A stretch of DNA of 60,948 nt, from assembly GCA_024102975.1 (NCBI GenBank), contig JAGFJD010000527.1:1-60948 (forward strand), read 5' to 3'. Position numbers and translations under genes: made by a program. The stretch is from Phaeodactylibacter sp. (lineage in GTDB: Bacteria > Bacteroidota > Bacteroidia > Chitinophagales > Saprospiraceae). The stretch's first letter is position 1; every line of letters begins with the position of its first letter. Below are positions 50,501 through 58,251 of this stretch, piece by piece. The notes under the pieces were generated by a model. The model had not been told where the DNA came from. It saw only the letters and a list, made by a program, of their open reading frames with translations, and did no database searches.

Positions 50501-53180
50501 TGCTCAGCCGGCGGTTGGCGGCGGGCTTGCCGTCTTTGGTGACCGCCACCAGGCTGATGGCGCCCCGCTGGTTGACTTCCAGCCGCTTCTCGCCGGATTT
50601 GCTTTCCGGGATGCGGATGCCGGCGTAAACGGAATAGGGGTTATAAGGCAGGCTGCGCGCGTCGGTGCTGAAATCGCCGCCGCGCTCGAAAACGCGCGTT
50701 TTGAAATTGGCAGTTAGCTTGCCCGGCATGGGTTGCCGGCCGGCGAGGCGGAATTGCAGCCGCGCCTTTCCCTCCCCGTCCAGTGAGCCGTCGAAGACGG
50801 TACTGGGTTGTGATTCGATGGGCCGTGCCGGATCGTCAAAGACAAAGCCGGAGTACCCTTCGAAGGCGGTCTCGCCGGATTGCAGCTGGGCCTCTACCTT
50901 GGCTTTCAGGTTGCCGGCGGGAGCGCCGTGCAGCCAGCTGGCGGCCAGGGTAGCGGCAATGGGCTCAGAGGCGGCGTCCAGTTCTTTAACCCCAAAATCC
51001 AGCTCGATCTTAATGCGGTTGGGTTTCACGGTTTCGATGCGGACAGGCTTCTCAAAGGATGCCCCTCCGGCTTTGACCGTCGCCATCCAGGAACCGGTGG
51101 GGTCGTCCATGCGGGTGGAGAAGTGAAGCGGGTAGACGTAGTTGACATGCTGCGCCACCGAGCGGCGTTCCTGCAGCTGCCCGCGGGGATCCCGCAATTC
51201 GAATGTGACCGGATAGTTGGGCGGCAGCTTTCCGTCCTGGTCTTCCAGGATGAAGTTGAGGTAGACCGAATCGCCGGGGCGCCAGACGCCCCGCTCCCCG
51301 TAGAGAAAGCCCTTGAGGCCTTTCTGGGCTACGGCGCCCGACACGTCGAAGCGGCTCAGGGAGAGGGAGTTGCCGTCTTCGAGGCGCAGGTAGCCGCGCT
51401 GCCCGCCTTGTTCGGCGATGACGACAAAGGGTTTGCGGGGCAGCGCTGCGGTTGCCGTGCCTTCGCTGCCGGTGGAAGCTTCGGCGAGCAGCTGCTGCTG
51501 AAAATCGTAGAACCGGAGTTTGGCGCCGCTAAGAGGCGCGGCGGTCCGCAGGTCAGATACCACGACCAGGTAGGAATTGTCCGTCCCGCCCTTGGCGATC
51601 AGGCCGAGGTTGGAGGCGATGACGTTGCGCTGCACGAAGCGGTCCGCATTATAATAGGCGGATCGGCAGGGGTCCTCCCGGTGTTCCCAGGAATACCCGG
51701 AATAATAGCCGCCGAAGCCGTACCAGTTGTCCATGATGCTTTCCATCTCGCCCTCTTCGTCCCGGGCTACGGTAAGCGCGGCGCTTCCGGCATCCTCCTC
51801 CTGGCCGCCGCCGCAGAAGTAGGTAGAATACTCGGGCCGGAAGCCAAGGCGGATCTGGTAGATGGCCTGTCCGTCTTCCCGGATCAGCTCTTTGAGGTCG
51901 AGCGCATAGCGCGTCCATTCGGAGGCATTGGCGCCGGGGTTGAGGTTGATCAGGGGTATTTTTTTCTGCATGATAATTTGCCCGACGCGGTACAGCTCGC
52001 TGTTTCCGTCCAGTTCGTTGACCTGCAGGAACTGCAGGATGTTGTTGTGGTGGATTTTGAATACTTCCACTTCCACGGCGTTTAACCCTACGGCCTCGAA
52101 AGGGAAGATCAGGCCGTCGGAGTTGGGCATGATCACTCCGGTGCCGGCCAGGCGAACCTGCGGTTTCACATCCTCGATGCGGATGGCCCACTCGCCGGGG
52201 TTGCGCATGCGTTTGTCGTTGACGTTGCGTACGCCCGCCGCCACTTGTATGGTGTGTTCTCCAACCAGGCGGGACGTTGGGTATACCCGGAGTTTGTTGC
52301 CGTCGATGATAAAGCGGAAGTTGCTGCCGTATCCCGGGATGCTCACCAGGCCTTCGAGGGATTGGGATTCGAGCAGGGGGTCGGAAAAGTGAAGTTGAAT
52401 GTATTGATCCTGCCCCTGGACGGCCCGGGCGTTGGTCACTTTGAAATCGTCGATAGCAGGCACTTCCACCTCCCGGCTGTCGCTGGAGTTTACGCCAAGC
52501 GGTTTGCCGGCCCAGCTCAGCTCCACCACAGACGCCTGATCGCCGCGGTTAATATCCTGGACATAAAAGTAGTGTTCCATGCCCTCGGCGGAGTGCGACC
52601 AGCGAATGGGCAGTTTACGCCCCTGCTGGCGAGCGGAAAGCACTGCTTCAACAGCTTCTGACTCTGCCAGGTCGGCAGTAAAGAGGTAGCCGTGGAGTTC
52701 CTGCTTGCTGAGGTCCCGGGGGTTGGCGGCGCTGATGCCGTCGACCGACAGGTCGAAGTACTGGTCGCGGGTGCGGAAATCGAATTCAAAGGAAGCCGCT
52801 TCATCCGGCACTTCAGGCAGTATTTTTTTCAGGTTGACGGTGGCGACGTAGGCCGTCCCGGAAGCGAGGGGTTCGGACGGGTCAAAGCGCAGCGTCTGGG
52901 TATCTTCCCAGGTAGCGGTGCCGGCTATAGTTGGGGAGAAGGACAGGAGCCGGCTGTCGGCTTCCTGGCCGATGGCGCTCTCCTCGGCAGCCAGGGTAGC
53001 AAAACGGACCCGGATGGGCGCCGCCCGGGAGACGATGCCGGATGTATATCCATATACGTAGGCGCTGACGCTTTCGGGCATCTTTTGGGCGCGCTGTTCC
53101 TGTTTGCAGGAGGGGAGTAAAAGAAAAACTGTAAGTAAAGTGATTAGTGCAGGAAAGGAGAAAAACCTGTGGTTTATCAT
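47586..53180 (-). CDS. bacterial alpha-2-macroglobulin (YfhM-like) lipoprotein
   Basis: An 1864-residue envelope protein. Signal ALITLLTVFLLLPSC with lipid cysteine at 25; then a series of MG (macroglobulin) beta-sandwich domains, including the strongly conserved GERGVWRPGDSVYLNFILED and the bait-region-linked part. The thioester motif YGCLEQT has Cys1404, the bacterial form of the eukaryotic CGEQ. The downstream alpha-helical toroid (WPGGNTPDHWATSYAGHFLL) and a receptor-like C-terminal domain complete it. These proteins trap attacking proteases in the periplasm. In many bacteria pbpC (PBP1C) lies beside the gene; here none is adjacent on either side. Length is in the usual range (about 1,500-2,000). 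Confidence 0.95.
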   Translation of the reverse strand: MINHRFFSFPALITLLTVFLLLPSCKQEQRAQKMPESVSAYVYGYTSGIVSRAAPIRVRFATLAAEESAIGQEADSRLLSFSPTIAGTATWEDTQTLRFDPSEPLASGTAYVATVNLKKILPEVPDEAASFEFDFRTRDQYFDLSVDGISAANPRDLSKQELHGYLFTADLAESEAVEAVLSARQQGRKLPIRWSHSAEGMEHYFYVQDINRGDQASVVELSWAGKPLGVNSSDSREVEVPAIDDFKVTNARAVQGQDQYIQLHFSDPLLESQSLEGLVSIPGYGSNFRFIIDGNKLRVYPTSRLVGEHTIQVAAGVRNVNDKRMRNPGEWAIRIEDVKPQVRLAGTGVIMPNSDGLIFPFEAVGLNAVEVEVFKIHHNNILQFLQVNELDGNSELYRVGQIIMQKKIPLINLNPGANASEWTRYALDLKELIREDGQAIYQIRLGFRPEYSTYFCGGGQEEDAGSAALTVARDEEGEMESIMDNWYGFGGYYSGYSWEHREDPCRSAYYNADRFVQRNVIASNLGLIAKGGTDNSYLVVVSDLRTAAPLSGAKLRFYDFQQQLLAEASTGSEGTATAALPRKPFVVIAEQGGQRGYLRLEDGNSLSLSRFDVSGAVAQKGLKGFLYGERGVWRPGDSVYLNFILEDQDGKLPPNYPVTFELRDPRGQLQERRSVAQHVNYVYPLHFSTRMDDPTGSWMATVKAGGASFEKPVRIETVKPNRIKIELDFGVKELDAASEPIAATLAASWLHGAPAGNLKAKVEAQLQSGETAFEGYSGFVFDDPARPIESQPSTVFDGSLDGEGKARLQFRLAGRQPMPGKLTANFKTRVFERGGDFSTDARSLPYNPYSVYAGIRIPESKSGEKRLEVNQRGAISLVAVTKDGKPAANRRLSIGLYRLEWRWWWDSGYDNVSRFNSSSHYDAQAREEVATNNKGEAEWSITPEEWGRYLVRVCDTETGHCTGDFFYAGYPWYGEEGNAYRQAAAMIAFTSDKPKYNVGEQVKLTLPEGEAGKVLITVENGTRVLESFWAESKQGENTFTFQAKPEMAPTAYAHVAMIQPHAQVKNDLPIRMYGVIPIGVEDPATRLAPKLKIAEELKPEQAFTVEVSETTGQPMAYTLAIVDEGLLGLTRFKTPNPWDAFYAKEALGVRTWDVYDQVLGAYGAELERLLSIGGDGEIRRGAQEDRANRFKPVVMHLGPFQLKKGKTAKHEIRMPNYVGAVRAMVVAANQGAYGSAEKTVPVRQPLMVLATLPRVLSPGEQLELPVSVFAMDNKVRSATIRVEEKSGLIKVGESTRPVKFSRPGDQLVSFPIEVGEGVGVARFIITGSGDGQNAKQEIEIQVRNPNPYITDVDSKALDGGQSHTFTFTPAGMRGTNEAILEVSSIPPINLGERLGYLLRYPYGCLEQTLSGGFPQLYVNQLMELDKTQQERIPRNINATIGRLKQFQVGQGGFAYWPGGNTPDHWATSYAGHFLLEAKALGYAIPPSMLEKWTQFQKKVARMWDPKMEELGFYSRNNYELMQAYRLYTLALAKEPDMAAMNRLREYKGLTLQASWTLAAAYAAAGKPEAAKAIAGKLGTSVPQYQELSYTYGSALRDRAMILETLVLLGEREKAAILVKYISDELSSNRWCSTQEISFSLLAIGKYVGKGGAKSNLSFAYQVQDGKAVNAGSNQPVMQIQIPLEGQSQRKVMVKNTSQGTLFARVIRTGQPLAGAETASANDLRIEVAYKDMRGAAIDPAALPQGTDFIAEVRVTHPGSRPLRYDELALSQVFPSGWEIINTRMDNIEAFPQAARPDYQDIRDDRVNTFFGLAERQSETYRVQLNAAYQGRFYLPAVSCEAMYDHSINARAPGRWVEVSAPREI

Positions 53181-53398
53181 AGTTTTTGGATTTTAGAGGC
53201 AAGGTATTGGACTGAAATAGGCCGGAAAGTTTGCAACCCCCGTTCTATCCTTCGTGTTATACTGACACGCCAACTGGTTTGGTGATTATGCCGTTAATGG
53301 TTCCCAAATGTGAGTGCAAGGTAATGGCTTCCTGCCTACCATTCAAGTAAAAAATGAATCGAACCAGCTTTTAAATTAAAAAAAATCCCGATTTTTTC

Positions 53399-54031
53399 AT
53401 GGATAAATTGCTGCCTCTTTTTCCGCTGCAACTGGTTGTTTTCCCCGGGGAAAACCTCAATCTCCATATTTTTGAACCCAGGTACCGGCAACTGATCAAA
53501 GAGTGCGAAGAAAAGGGAACTACTTTTGGCATTCCTGCCCACATCGACGGCAAAATGATGACGGTGGGAACCGAGGTGGAGCTGCTCAGCATCGAAAAGC
53601 GGTATCCCAACGGAGAAATGGATATTAAAACCAGGGGGCTGGGTTTATTTTCGATCAACGAGTTTTTCCGCACCGCCCCCAACAAGCTCTATTCGGCGGG
53701 CGAAGTCAGGCCCCTGCCGCACGATACGAACGGGGATGTGCTGGCCAGCGCCCACATCCTGGAACTGGTAGAAGAGCTGTTCAGCCTGATGAACATCCGG
53801 AAGAGCATCCCCTCGGACCCAAAAGGGGTAGTCACTTACGACCTGGCACACCACGTGGGGTTCTCTCTGGAACAGGAGTACCAGTTCCTCTGCGTGACCG
53901 ACGAGCGCAGCCGGCAGGAATTTATGAAAATGCACCTGGAGAAGCTGATCCCGATCGTAAAAGAGATGGAAAACCTGCGGAAAAAGGCAGAGATGAACGG
54001 GCATTTCAAGAATATCATTCCGCCGCCATAG
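53399..54031 (+). CDS. LON substrate-binding-domain protein
   Basis: A 210-residue cytoplasmic protein made only of the LON N-terminal (substrate-binding) domain: LPLFPLQLVVFPGENLNLHI, FEPRYRQLIKEC, TFGIPAHIDGKMMTVGTEVE, LLSIEKRYPNGEMDIKTRGL and a helical C-terminal half (ILELVEELFSLMNIRKSIPS). No AAA+ or protease domain follows, as in other stand-alone members, whose role is not established. The 3' end overlaps the convergent Rrf2 gene by 17 bases (54015-54031). It diverges from the alpha-2-macroglobulin gene across a 218-base spacer without periodic arrays. Confidence 0.88.
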   Translation: MDKLLPLFPLQLVVFPGENLNLHIFEPRYRQLIKECEEKGTTFGIPAHIDGKMMTVGTEVELLSIEKRYPNGEMDIKTRGLGLFSINEFFRTAPNKLYSAGEVRPLPHDTNGDVLASAHILELVEELFSLMNIRKSIPSDPKGVVTYDLAHHVGFSLEQEYQFLCVTDERSRQEFMKMHLEKLIPIVKEMENLRKKAEMNGHFKNIIPPP

Positions 54032-54500
54032 CCTGCGCCTGGTTGAGGTACCGGACAATATTTTCGAGCGCCCGGTTGGCATTCTGTTCGGACCCAAGCA
54101 GGTCGCGCAGGGTCACTTTTCCCAGGACGTGATCGACGGAATACTGAATAATCTTCCAAAGGGAGCGCACCGAACAGTCCACGGAATTGGTACAGATGCG
54201 GAAGGCGCCGGAGTGGCTGTCGCAAAAACCTTCATCATACAGGGCGCCGCCCAGGGCGCGCAGCACTTTGCTTATCCGGATTTCCTCCGCCGGGCGCGAC
54301 AGGACATAACCGCCCTTCTGGCCGGGCGTGCTCTGGATGAAGCCCGCCAGCCGCAACGTGCGGGTCAGTTTGGCGACATAAGAAGCCGACATGCCCTCCG
54401 CCTCGCTGAGCTGCGGTATGCTCAGGCCGTCCTCGCTCTCCGAGCGGGCGATCCTGAGTAGTATTCTAAGTCCGTATTCGTCCTGGGCTGATATTTTCAT
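54015..54500 (-). CDS. Rrf2-family iron-sulfur transcriptional regulator
   Basis: A 161-residue Rrf2 protein. The winged-helix DNA-binding part starts MKISAQDEYGLRILLRIARS and continues SIPQLSEAEGMSASYVAKLT and GGYVLSRPAEEIRISKVLRA. Three cysteines (93, 103, 109) in GFCDSHSGAFRICTNSVDCS suit a [2Fe-2S] cluster as in IscR/SufR-type sensors. It is the last gene of the suf operon and likely regulates it in response to cluster status; a palindrome upstream of sufB (60623-60642) is a candidate site. It overlaps the convergent LON-domain gene by 17 bases. Confidence 0.92.
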   Translation of the reverse strand: MKISAQDEYGLRILLRIARSESEDGLSIPQLSEAEGMSASYVAKLTRTLRLAGFIQSTPGQKGGYVLSRPAEEIRISKVLRALGGALYDEGFCDSHSGAFRICTNSVDCSVRSLWKIIQYSVDHVLGKVTLRDLLGSEQNANRALENIVRYLNQAQAMAAE

Positions 54501-54565
54501 CTAAAATGGGTTGGACTGACTCTTAAAACAGGTAAACAAAAGCCGGCTTTGCCGCCTGCCACTAT

Positions 54566-54883
54566 TCAAAACATATCGAGGGCAAACCGCGCCTCTTCGC
54601 TCATCATATCCTTGTTCCAGGGGGGATCATAGACCACGTTCAGGGCTACCTCCGAGACGCCGTCCACCTCCCATACTTTCTGTTGTACTTCCATGGGCAG
54701 CGATTCTGCCACCGGGCACATAGGAGAGGTAAGGGTCATGGTGATGGCTACTCTCCCCTCCTCCTGGATGCCGATCTCGTAGATCAGGCCCAGCTCGTAG
54801 ATGTCTACCGGTATTTCCGGATCGTACACGGTTTTGAGCGCTTCGACGATCCGCTTTTCCAGTTCTTCTTTTGGGTCGGGCAT
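54566..54883 (-). CDS. sufT: DUF59/MIP18-family SUF assembly protein
   Basis: A 105-residue protein of the MIP18 (DUF59) family, the SUF-system type. Seen: KTVYDPEIPVDIYELGLIYE (residues 18-37), TMTLTSPMCPVAESLP with conserved Cys56, and NVVYDPPWNKDMMSEEARF at the end, close to the family pattern. Members help mature or transfer Fe-S clusters to targets. It starts three bases after the sufE stop, so the two are translationally coupled. The symbol sufT is used for this family in some genomes; I give it on the basis of family and operon position. Confidence 0.9.
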   Translation of the reverse strand: MPDPKEELEKRIVEALKTVYDPEIPVDIYELGLIYEIGIQEEGRVAITMTLTSPMCPVAESLPMEVQQKVWEVDGVSEVALNVVYDPPWNKDMMSEEARFALDMF

Positions 54884-54886
54884 GGG

Positions 54887-55306
54887 TTATGATTTTGCAT
54901 GTAATGCCAATCCGTACAACTTCATCTGTTTGACCATACTGACTAGTCCGTTGGAGCGGGTGGGCGAAAGGTGCTCCTTCAGCCCGATCTTGTCGATGAA
55001 ATAGAGTTCGGACTGAGCCACTTCCTCTGCCGGCTGGTTGGACAACACCCGGACAAGCAGGGCGATAATGCCTTTGGTGATCACGGCGTCGCTGTCGGCA
55101 GTAAATACTACCTTATCCCCTTCCAGCCCGGCGTGGAGCCACACGCGGCTCTGGCACCCCTTGATGAGGTGATCTTCGTCTTTGTACTGCTCATCGATCA
55201 GGGGCAGGTGTTTGCCCAGGTCGATGATGTATTCGTATTTCTCCATCCAGTCGCTGAACAGGGAGAATTCGTCTATGATCTCGTCTTGTATTTCGTTGAT
55301 GGACAT
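54887..55306 (-). CDS. sufE: SufE sulfur-acceptor protein
   Basis: A 139-residue SufE protein that takes persulfide from SufS and passes it to the SufBCD scaffold. Active Cys51 lies in IKGCQSRVWLH, the family motif; the start DEIIDEFSLFSDWMEKYEYI and the end LSPTRSNGLVSMVKQMKLYG are also typical. Length is normal. It lies 109 bases after sufS; that gap is occupied almost wholly by an inverted pair of period-7 arrays, the second running to within a few bases of the sufE ATG. Confidence 0.95.
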   Translation of the reverse strand: MSINEIQDEIIDEFSLFSDWMEKYEYIIDLGKHLPLIDEQYKDEDHLIKGCQSRVWLHAGLEGDKVVFTADSDAVITKGIIALLVRVLSNQPAEEVAQSELYFIDKIGLKEHLSPTRSNGLVSMVKQMKLYGLALHAKS

Positions 55307-55332
55307 TGCGTTTTTTGTTCGTTGACCGTACC

Positions 55333-55407
55333 GTTGTTTGTTGATAGTTGTTCGTTGTTTGTTTTCCCGGCCAGGCCCCTTAACAAAAAACGGACAACTA
55401 TCAACAG
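55333..55407 (-). repeat. inverted period-7 arrays between sufS and sufE
   Basis: On the coding (minus) strand: just after the sufS stop, GTTGATA, GTTGTCC, GTTTTTT. Just before the sufE start, AACAAAC, AACGAAC, AACTATC, AACAAAC. GTTGATAGTTG and CAACTATCAAC pair perfectly over 11 bases, so the mRNA could form a long hairpin between stop and start. Confidence 0.8.
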
Positions 55408-55415
55408 CTCACGCC

Positions 55416-56654
55416 CTACCTGAGCATCTCCACCGCCCGCTTCACCCCGTCCACCAGCCGGTCGATGTCGGTTTTGTTGTTGTAGAATGCGAAGCTGGCC
55501 CTTACCGTGCCGGGGATGCAGAACTGGTCCATCAGCGGCTGGGTGCAGTGGTGCCCGGTGCGGACGGCTACCCCCAGTTTGTCGAGGATCGTTCCAAGGT
55601 CATAGGGGTGGATGCCTTCGACCAGGAAAGAGATGACGCTCGCCTTTTCCCGTGCCGTTCCGATGAAGCGGATGCCTTCCACTTCCTGCAGGCGCCGGGT
55701 GGCGTAGTCGAGCAATTCCGCCTCGTGGGCATGGATGGCCGGGTAGCCAACGGATCCGATGTACTCGATGGCGGCGCCCAGCCCGACGGTGCCGGCAATA
55801 TCCGGGGTGCCGGCTTCGAATTTGTGCGGCAGCTCGTTGTAGGTCGTTTTCTCGAAAGTGACCGTCTCGATCATTTCGCCGCCGCCCTGATAGGGGGGCA
55901 GGGCATTGAGCCATTCTTCTTTTCCGTACAACACGCCTATGCCGGTGGGGCCGAACATCTTGTGCCCGGAAAAGGCATAAAAGTCGGCATCCAGTTCCTG
56001 CACATCCACCTGCATGTGGGGAATAGCCTGGGCTCCGTCCACCAGCACCGGAATGCCTTTGGCGTGCGCTTTTCCTATGATCTCCCGGACGGGGTTGATG
56101 GTCCCCAGCGTATTGGACACATGAGTTACCGCCACGATCTTCACCTTATTGGTCAGCAGCCGGTCGAACTCATCCATGACCAGTTCCCCTTTCTCGTTTA
56201 CAGGGATGACTTTCAAAGTGGCCCCTTTGCTTTCGCAGGCCATCTGCCAGGGCACGATATTACTATGGTGTTCCATGGCAGAGATCAGCACCTCGTCGCC
56301 AGCCATGAGGAAACGGCGGCCGAAGGTGGCAGCCACCAGGTTGATGGCTTCCGTGCAGCCGCGCACAAAGATCACCTCCCGGGCGGAAGGGGCGTTGATG
56401 AAGCCCCTCACCAGTTCCCGGGCTTTTTCGTAAGCGGCAGTGGCTTCCTGGCTAAGCTGATAAACGCCCCGGTGTACATTGGCATGTTTTTCCCGGTAGT
56501 AGGTATCCATCGCCTGGAGGACGCTGTTCGGCTTCTGGCTCGATGCAGCGCTGTCCAGAAAAGCAATGGGCTTGCCGTTCATGTTGGTTTGCAGCAGCGG
56601 GAAATCGCTGCGCAGCTTTTCTATATCGAAACCTTTTTGAGCGGTTACTGGCAT
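55416..56654 (-). CDS. sufS: cysteine desulfurase SufS
   Basis: A 412-residue group-II cysteine desulfurase: cysteine gives alanine and enzyme-bound persulfide. The PLP lysine is Lys232 (FYAFSGHKMFGPTGIG). The persulfide cysteine is Cys370 in VRTGHHCTQPLMDQF, the SufS-type short loop. Other landmarks: FLDSAASSQKPNSVLQAMD, HANVHRGVYQLSQEAT and VLVDGAQAIPHM. It is cytoplasmic and hands sulfur to SufE. It follows sufD by 221 bases that carry a 79-bp dispersed element and two palindrome-bearing repeat units. Confidence 0.96.
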   Translation of the reverse strand: MPVTAQKGFDIEKLRSDFPLLQTNMNGKPIAFLDSAASSQKPNSVLQAMDTYYREKHANVHRGVYQLSQEATAAYEKARELVRGFINAPSAREVIFVRGCTEAINLVAATFGRRFLMAGDEVLISAMEHHSNIVPWQMACESKGATLKVIPVNEKGELVMDEFDRLLTNKVKIVAVTHVSNTLGTINPVREIIGKAHAKGIPVLVDGAQAIPHMQVDVQELDADFYAFSGHKMFGPTGIGVLYGKEEWLNALPPYQGGGEMIETVTFEKTTYNELPHKFEAGTPDIAGTVGLGAAIEYIGSVGYPAIHAHEAELLDYATRRLQEVEGIRFIGTAREKASVISFLVEGIHPYDLGTILDKLGVAVRTGHHCTQPLMDQFCIPGTVRASFAFYNNKTDIDRLVDGVKRAVEMLR

Positions 56655-56669
56655 AATGGTTTATATTTA

Positions 56670-56748
56670 GCCCCCCTCAATCCCTCTGAACCAACTTCGC
56701 CCCTGGCTATGGCGACTAACGAGAAGGGAAGTTGTCAAAGCAGGGCTG
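56670..56748 (-). repeat. 79-80 bp dispersed element, copy C
   Basis: Read on the minus strand it begins CAGCCCTGCTTTGACAACTT, contains CGCCATAGCCAGGGGCGAAG and ends ATTGAGGGGGGC. Same length and order as copies A and B. It lies 15 bases upstream of the sufS start codon. Confidence 0.75.
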
Positions 56749-56783
56749 CGGAATGCAGCGCCGCGCGGTCAATCTTATCCTGG

Positions 56784-56889
56784 AAACGCGCCACTTGAAA
56801 GTGGCACGTCCGGTTAATCCTGTTAATCCTGTCTATAAACGCGCCACTTCAAAGTGGCACGTCCGGTTAATCCTGTCAATCCTGTCTGA
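56784..56889 (-). repeat. two 53-bp tandem units with palindrome and period-9 tract, overlapping sufD end
   Basis: Unit 1 is 56784-56836 and unit 2 is 56837-56889. Each holds GCCACTT-N-AAAGTGGC, then CGTCCGGTTAATCCTG and a second CCTGTC. Unit 2 extends into sufD, so that the last codons and stop (AGACAGGATTGA on the minus strand) are repeat sequence. Confidence 0.8.
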
Positions 56890-58219
56890 ATTTGGCCAAG
56901 ATCAGCTGCTCAGCAAAATCCTTCACCGGCTCCAGTTTCATGAATTCGATGACTTCCTCCAGGAAGGCGTGCTGCAGCATGGCCCGGGCCTGATCGTCGG
57001 ACAGGCCGCGGGAACGCAGGTAGAATACTGCCGTTTCATCCAGTTGCCCGATGGTGGCACCGTGGCTGCAGCGCACGTCGTCTGCGAAAATCTCCAGTTG
57101 CGGTTTGCTGTCCATCTGGGCTTTATCGGACAGGACGAGGCTGCTGTTCTGCTGGAAAGCATTGGTCTTTTGCGCATCGCGGCGCACCAGCACCTTGCCG
57201 TTGAACACGCCGTGCGCCTTGTCGGTGAGTATGCCTTTATACAGTTCGTTGCTGACGCAGTGCGGCTGGGCGTGGTCGATAAAGGTATGGTTGTCGATGT
57301 GCTGTTCTCCTTTGGCGAAATAAACGCCATAGAAATTGGTGCCGGTGCCCTGGTTGTTCAGGGTAGTCACCAGGTTGTTGCGCACCAGCCGCCCGCCGAG
57401 GTCGACGGCATAGGAAGAGAACGTGCTGTCGCCGTCCTGCTCCACGTCTGCGTTGCTGATAAGGAAGCCCTCGCGGCCCTCCTGCTGCAGGCGGTAGTGG
57501 TGGATGTGGGCATTGGCCCTGATCCGGAAGCGGTTGACCAGGTTGTTGAAGTATGTGCCTTCGGCCCCGGGCAACTCGAACAGGCCTTCGACGAAGGAAA
57601 CCTCACTGCTTTGTTCGGCGACGAAAATATTCAGGTAGCTGCTGTAGGTCGGCGTGTCGCCGGGCGCGGCCAGGTGGATGAGGTAGACCGGTTTTTCGAC
57701 GACGGTATTCTTATCCACGTGAATGAACAGGCCATGGCGGGCGAAAGCCGCATTGAGCACCATGAAGGGGTCATTCTGGTTTTCCATCAGGCTGTCGAGC
57801 TGGCGCCGCACCACCTCCTGGTAGCGGCCGTCAGCCAGGGCGTTGGCCAATTCCATCACCGTAAGCCCCTGGGGCAGCTTTCCGATATCCGACAGTTCTT
57901 CCCTGAAGGCGCCGTTGATGAAGACCAGCCGGATGGCGTCCATTTCTTCGATCAGGAAGGGGTTCAGCTGGGCGGCGTTGGCCTTAGCGGCCGTCTCCAA
58001 CTGGTAATCCGGCTGCAGTACGCGGTTGACGCTGGTATATTTCCACTCTTCGTCCCGCCGGGTGGGAAAGCTCAGGCCCTCCAGCCGCTTCATTGCCTCC
58101 TTGCGGAACTGGTGGTAGGGGTGGCTGGCCTGCCCGTTGAGCTGGGTATGTTGCGCTTCGAACAATTGCTGGAAGCGCGCTTTGACTTCGGCGTATCTGT
58201 CTTGAACTACTGTTGGCAT
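56876..58219 (-). CDS. sufD: SufD Fe-S scaffold subunit
   Basis: A 447-residue SufBD-family protein that forms the SufBC2D scaffold. Seen: FPTRRDEEWKYTSVNRVLQP near residues 50-70, the central beta-helix region with repeated strands (AHIHHYRLQQEGREGFLISN), and the C-terminal DDVRCSHGATIGQLDETAVF, then YLRSRGLSDDQARAMLQHAF. The conserved Cys and His in DDVRCSHGAT match the SufB-SufD interface where clusters assemble. The gene follows sufC by 32 bases. The extreme C-terminus (Arg-Gln-Asp-stop) is encoded by a period-9 repeat unit, the same end as in the DUF1080 protein at 39463. Confidence 0.95.
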   Translation of the reverse strand: MPTVVQDRYAEVKARFQQLFEAQHTQLNGQASHPYHQFRKEAMKRLEGLSFPTRRDEEWKYTSVNRVLQPDYQLETAAKANAAQLNPFLIEEMDAIRLVFINGAFREELSDIGKLPQGLTVMELANALADGRYQEVVRRQLDSLMENQNDPFMVLNAAFARHGLFIHVDKNTVVEKPVYLIHLAAPGDTPTYSSYLNIFVAEQSSEVSFVEGLFELPGAEGTYFNNLVNRFRIRANAHIHHYRLQQEGREGFLISNADVEQDGDSTFSSYAVDLGGRLVRNNLVTTLNNQGTGTNFYGVYFAKGEQHIDNHTFIDHAQPHCVSNELYKGILTDKAHGVFNGKVLVRRDAQKTNAFQQNSSLVLSDKAQMDSKPQLEIFADDVRCSHGATIGQLDETAVFYLRSRGLSDDQARAMLQHAFLEEVIEFMKLEPVKDFAEQLILAKFRQD

Positions 58220-58251
58220 TTTTCAGTTTTTTCTTTCCGAGGTTTTGCGAA

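Noticed and set aside
54532..54560. AAAGCCGGCTTT palindrome between the Rrf2 and sufT genes considered as a terminator
   Set aside because: It has no loop and no following T-run, and it lies inside the operon.
56784..56889. Two 53-bp units considered as CRISPR repeats or IS ends
   Set aside because: They are directly adjacent without unique spacers, and no transposase or terminal duplication is visible.
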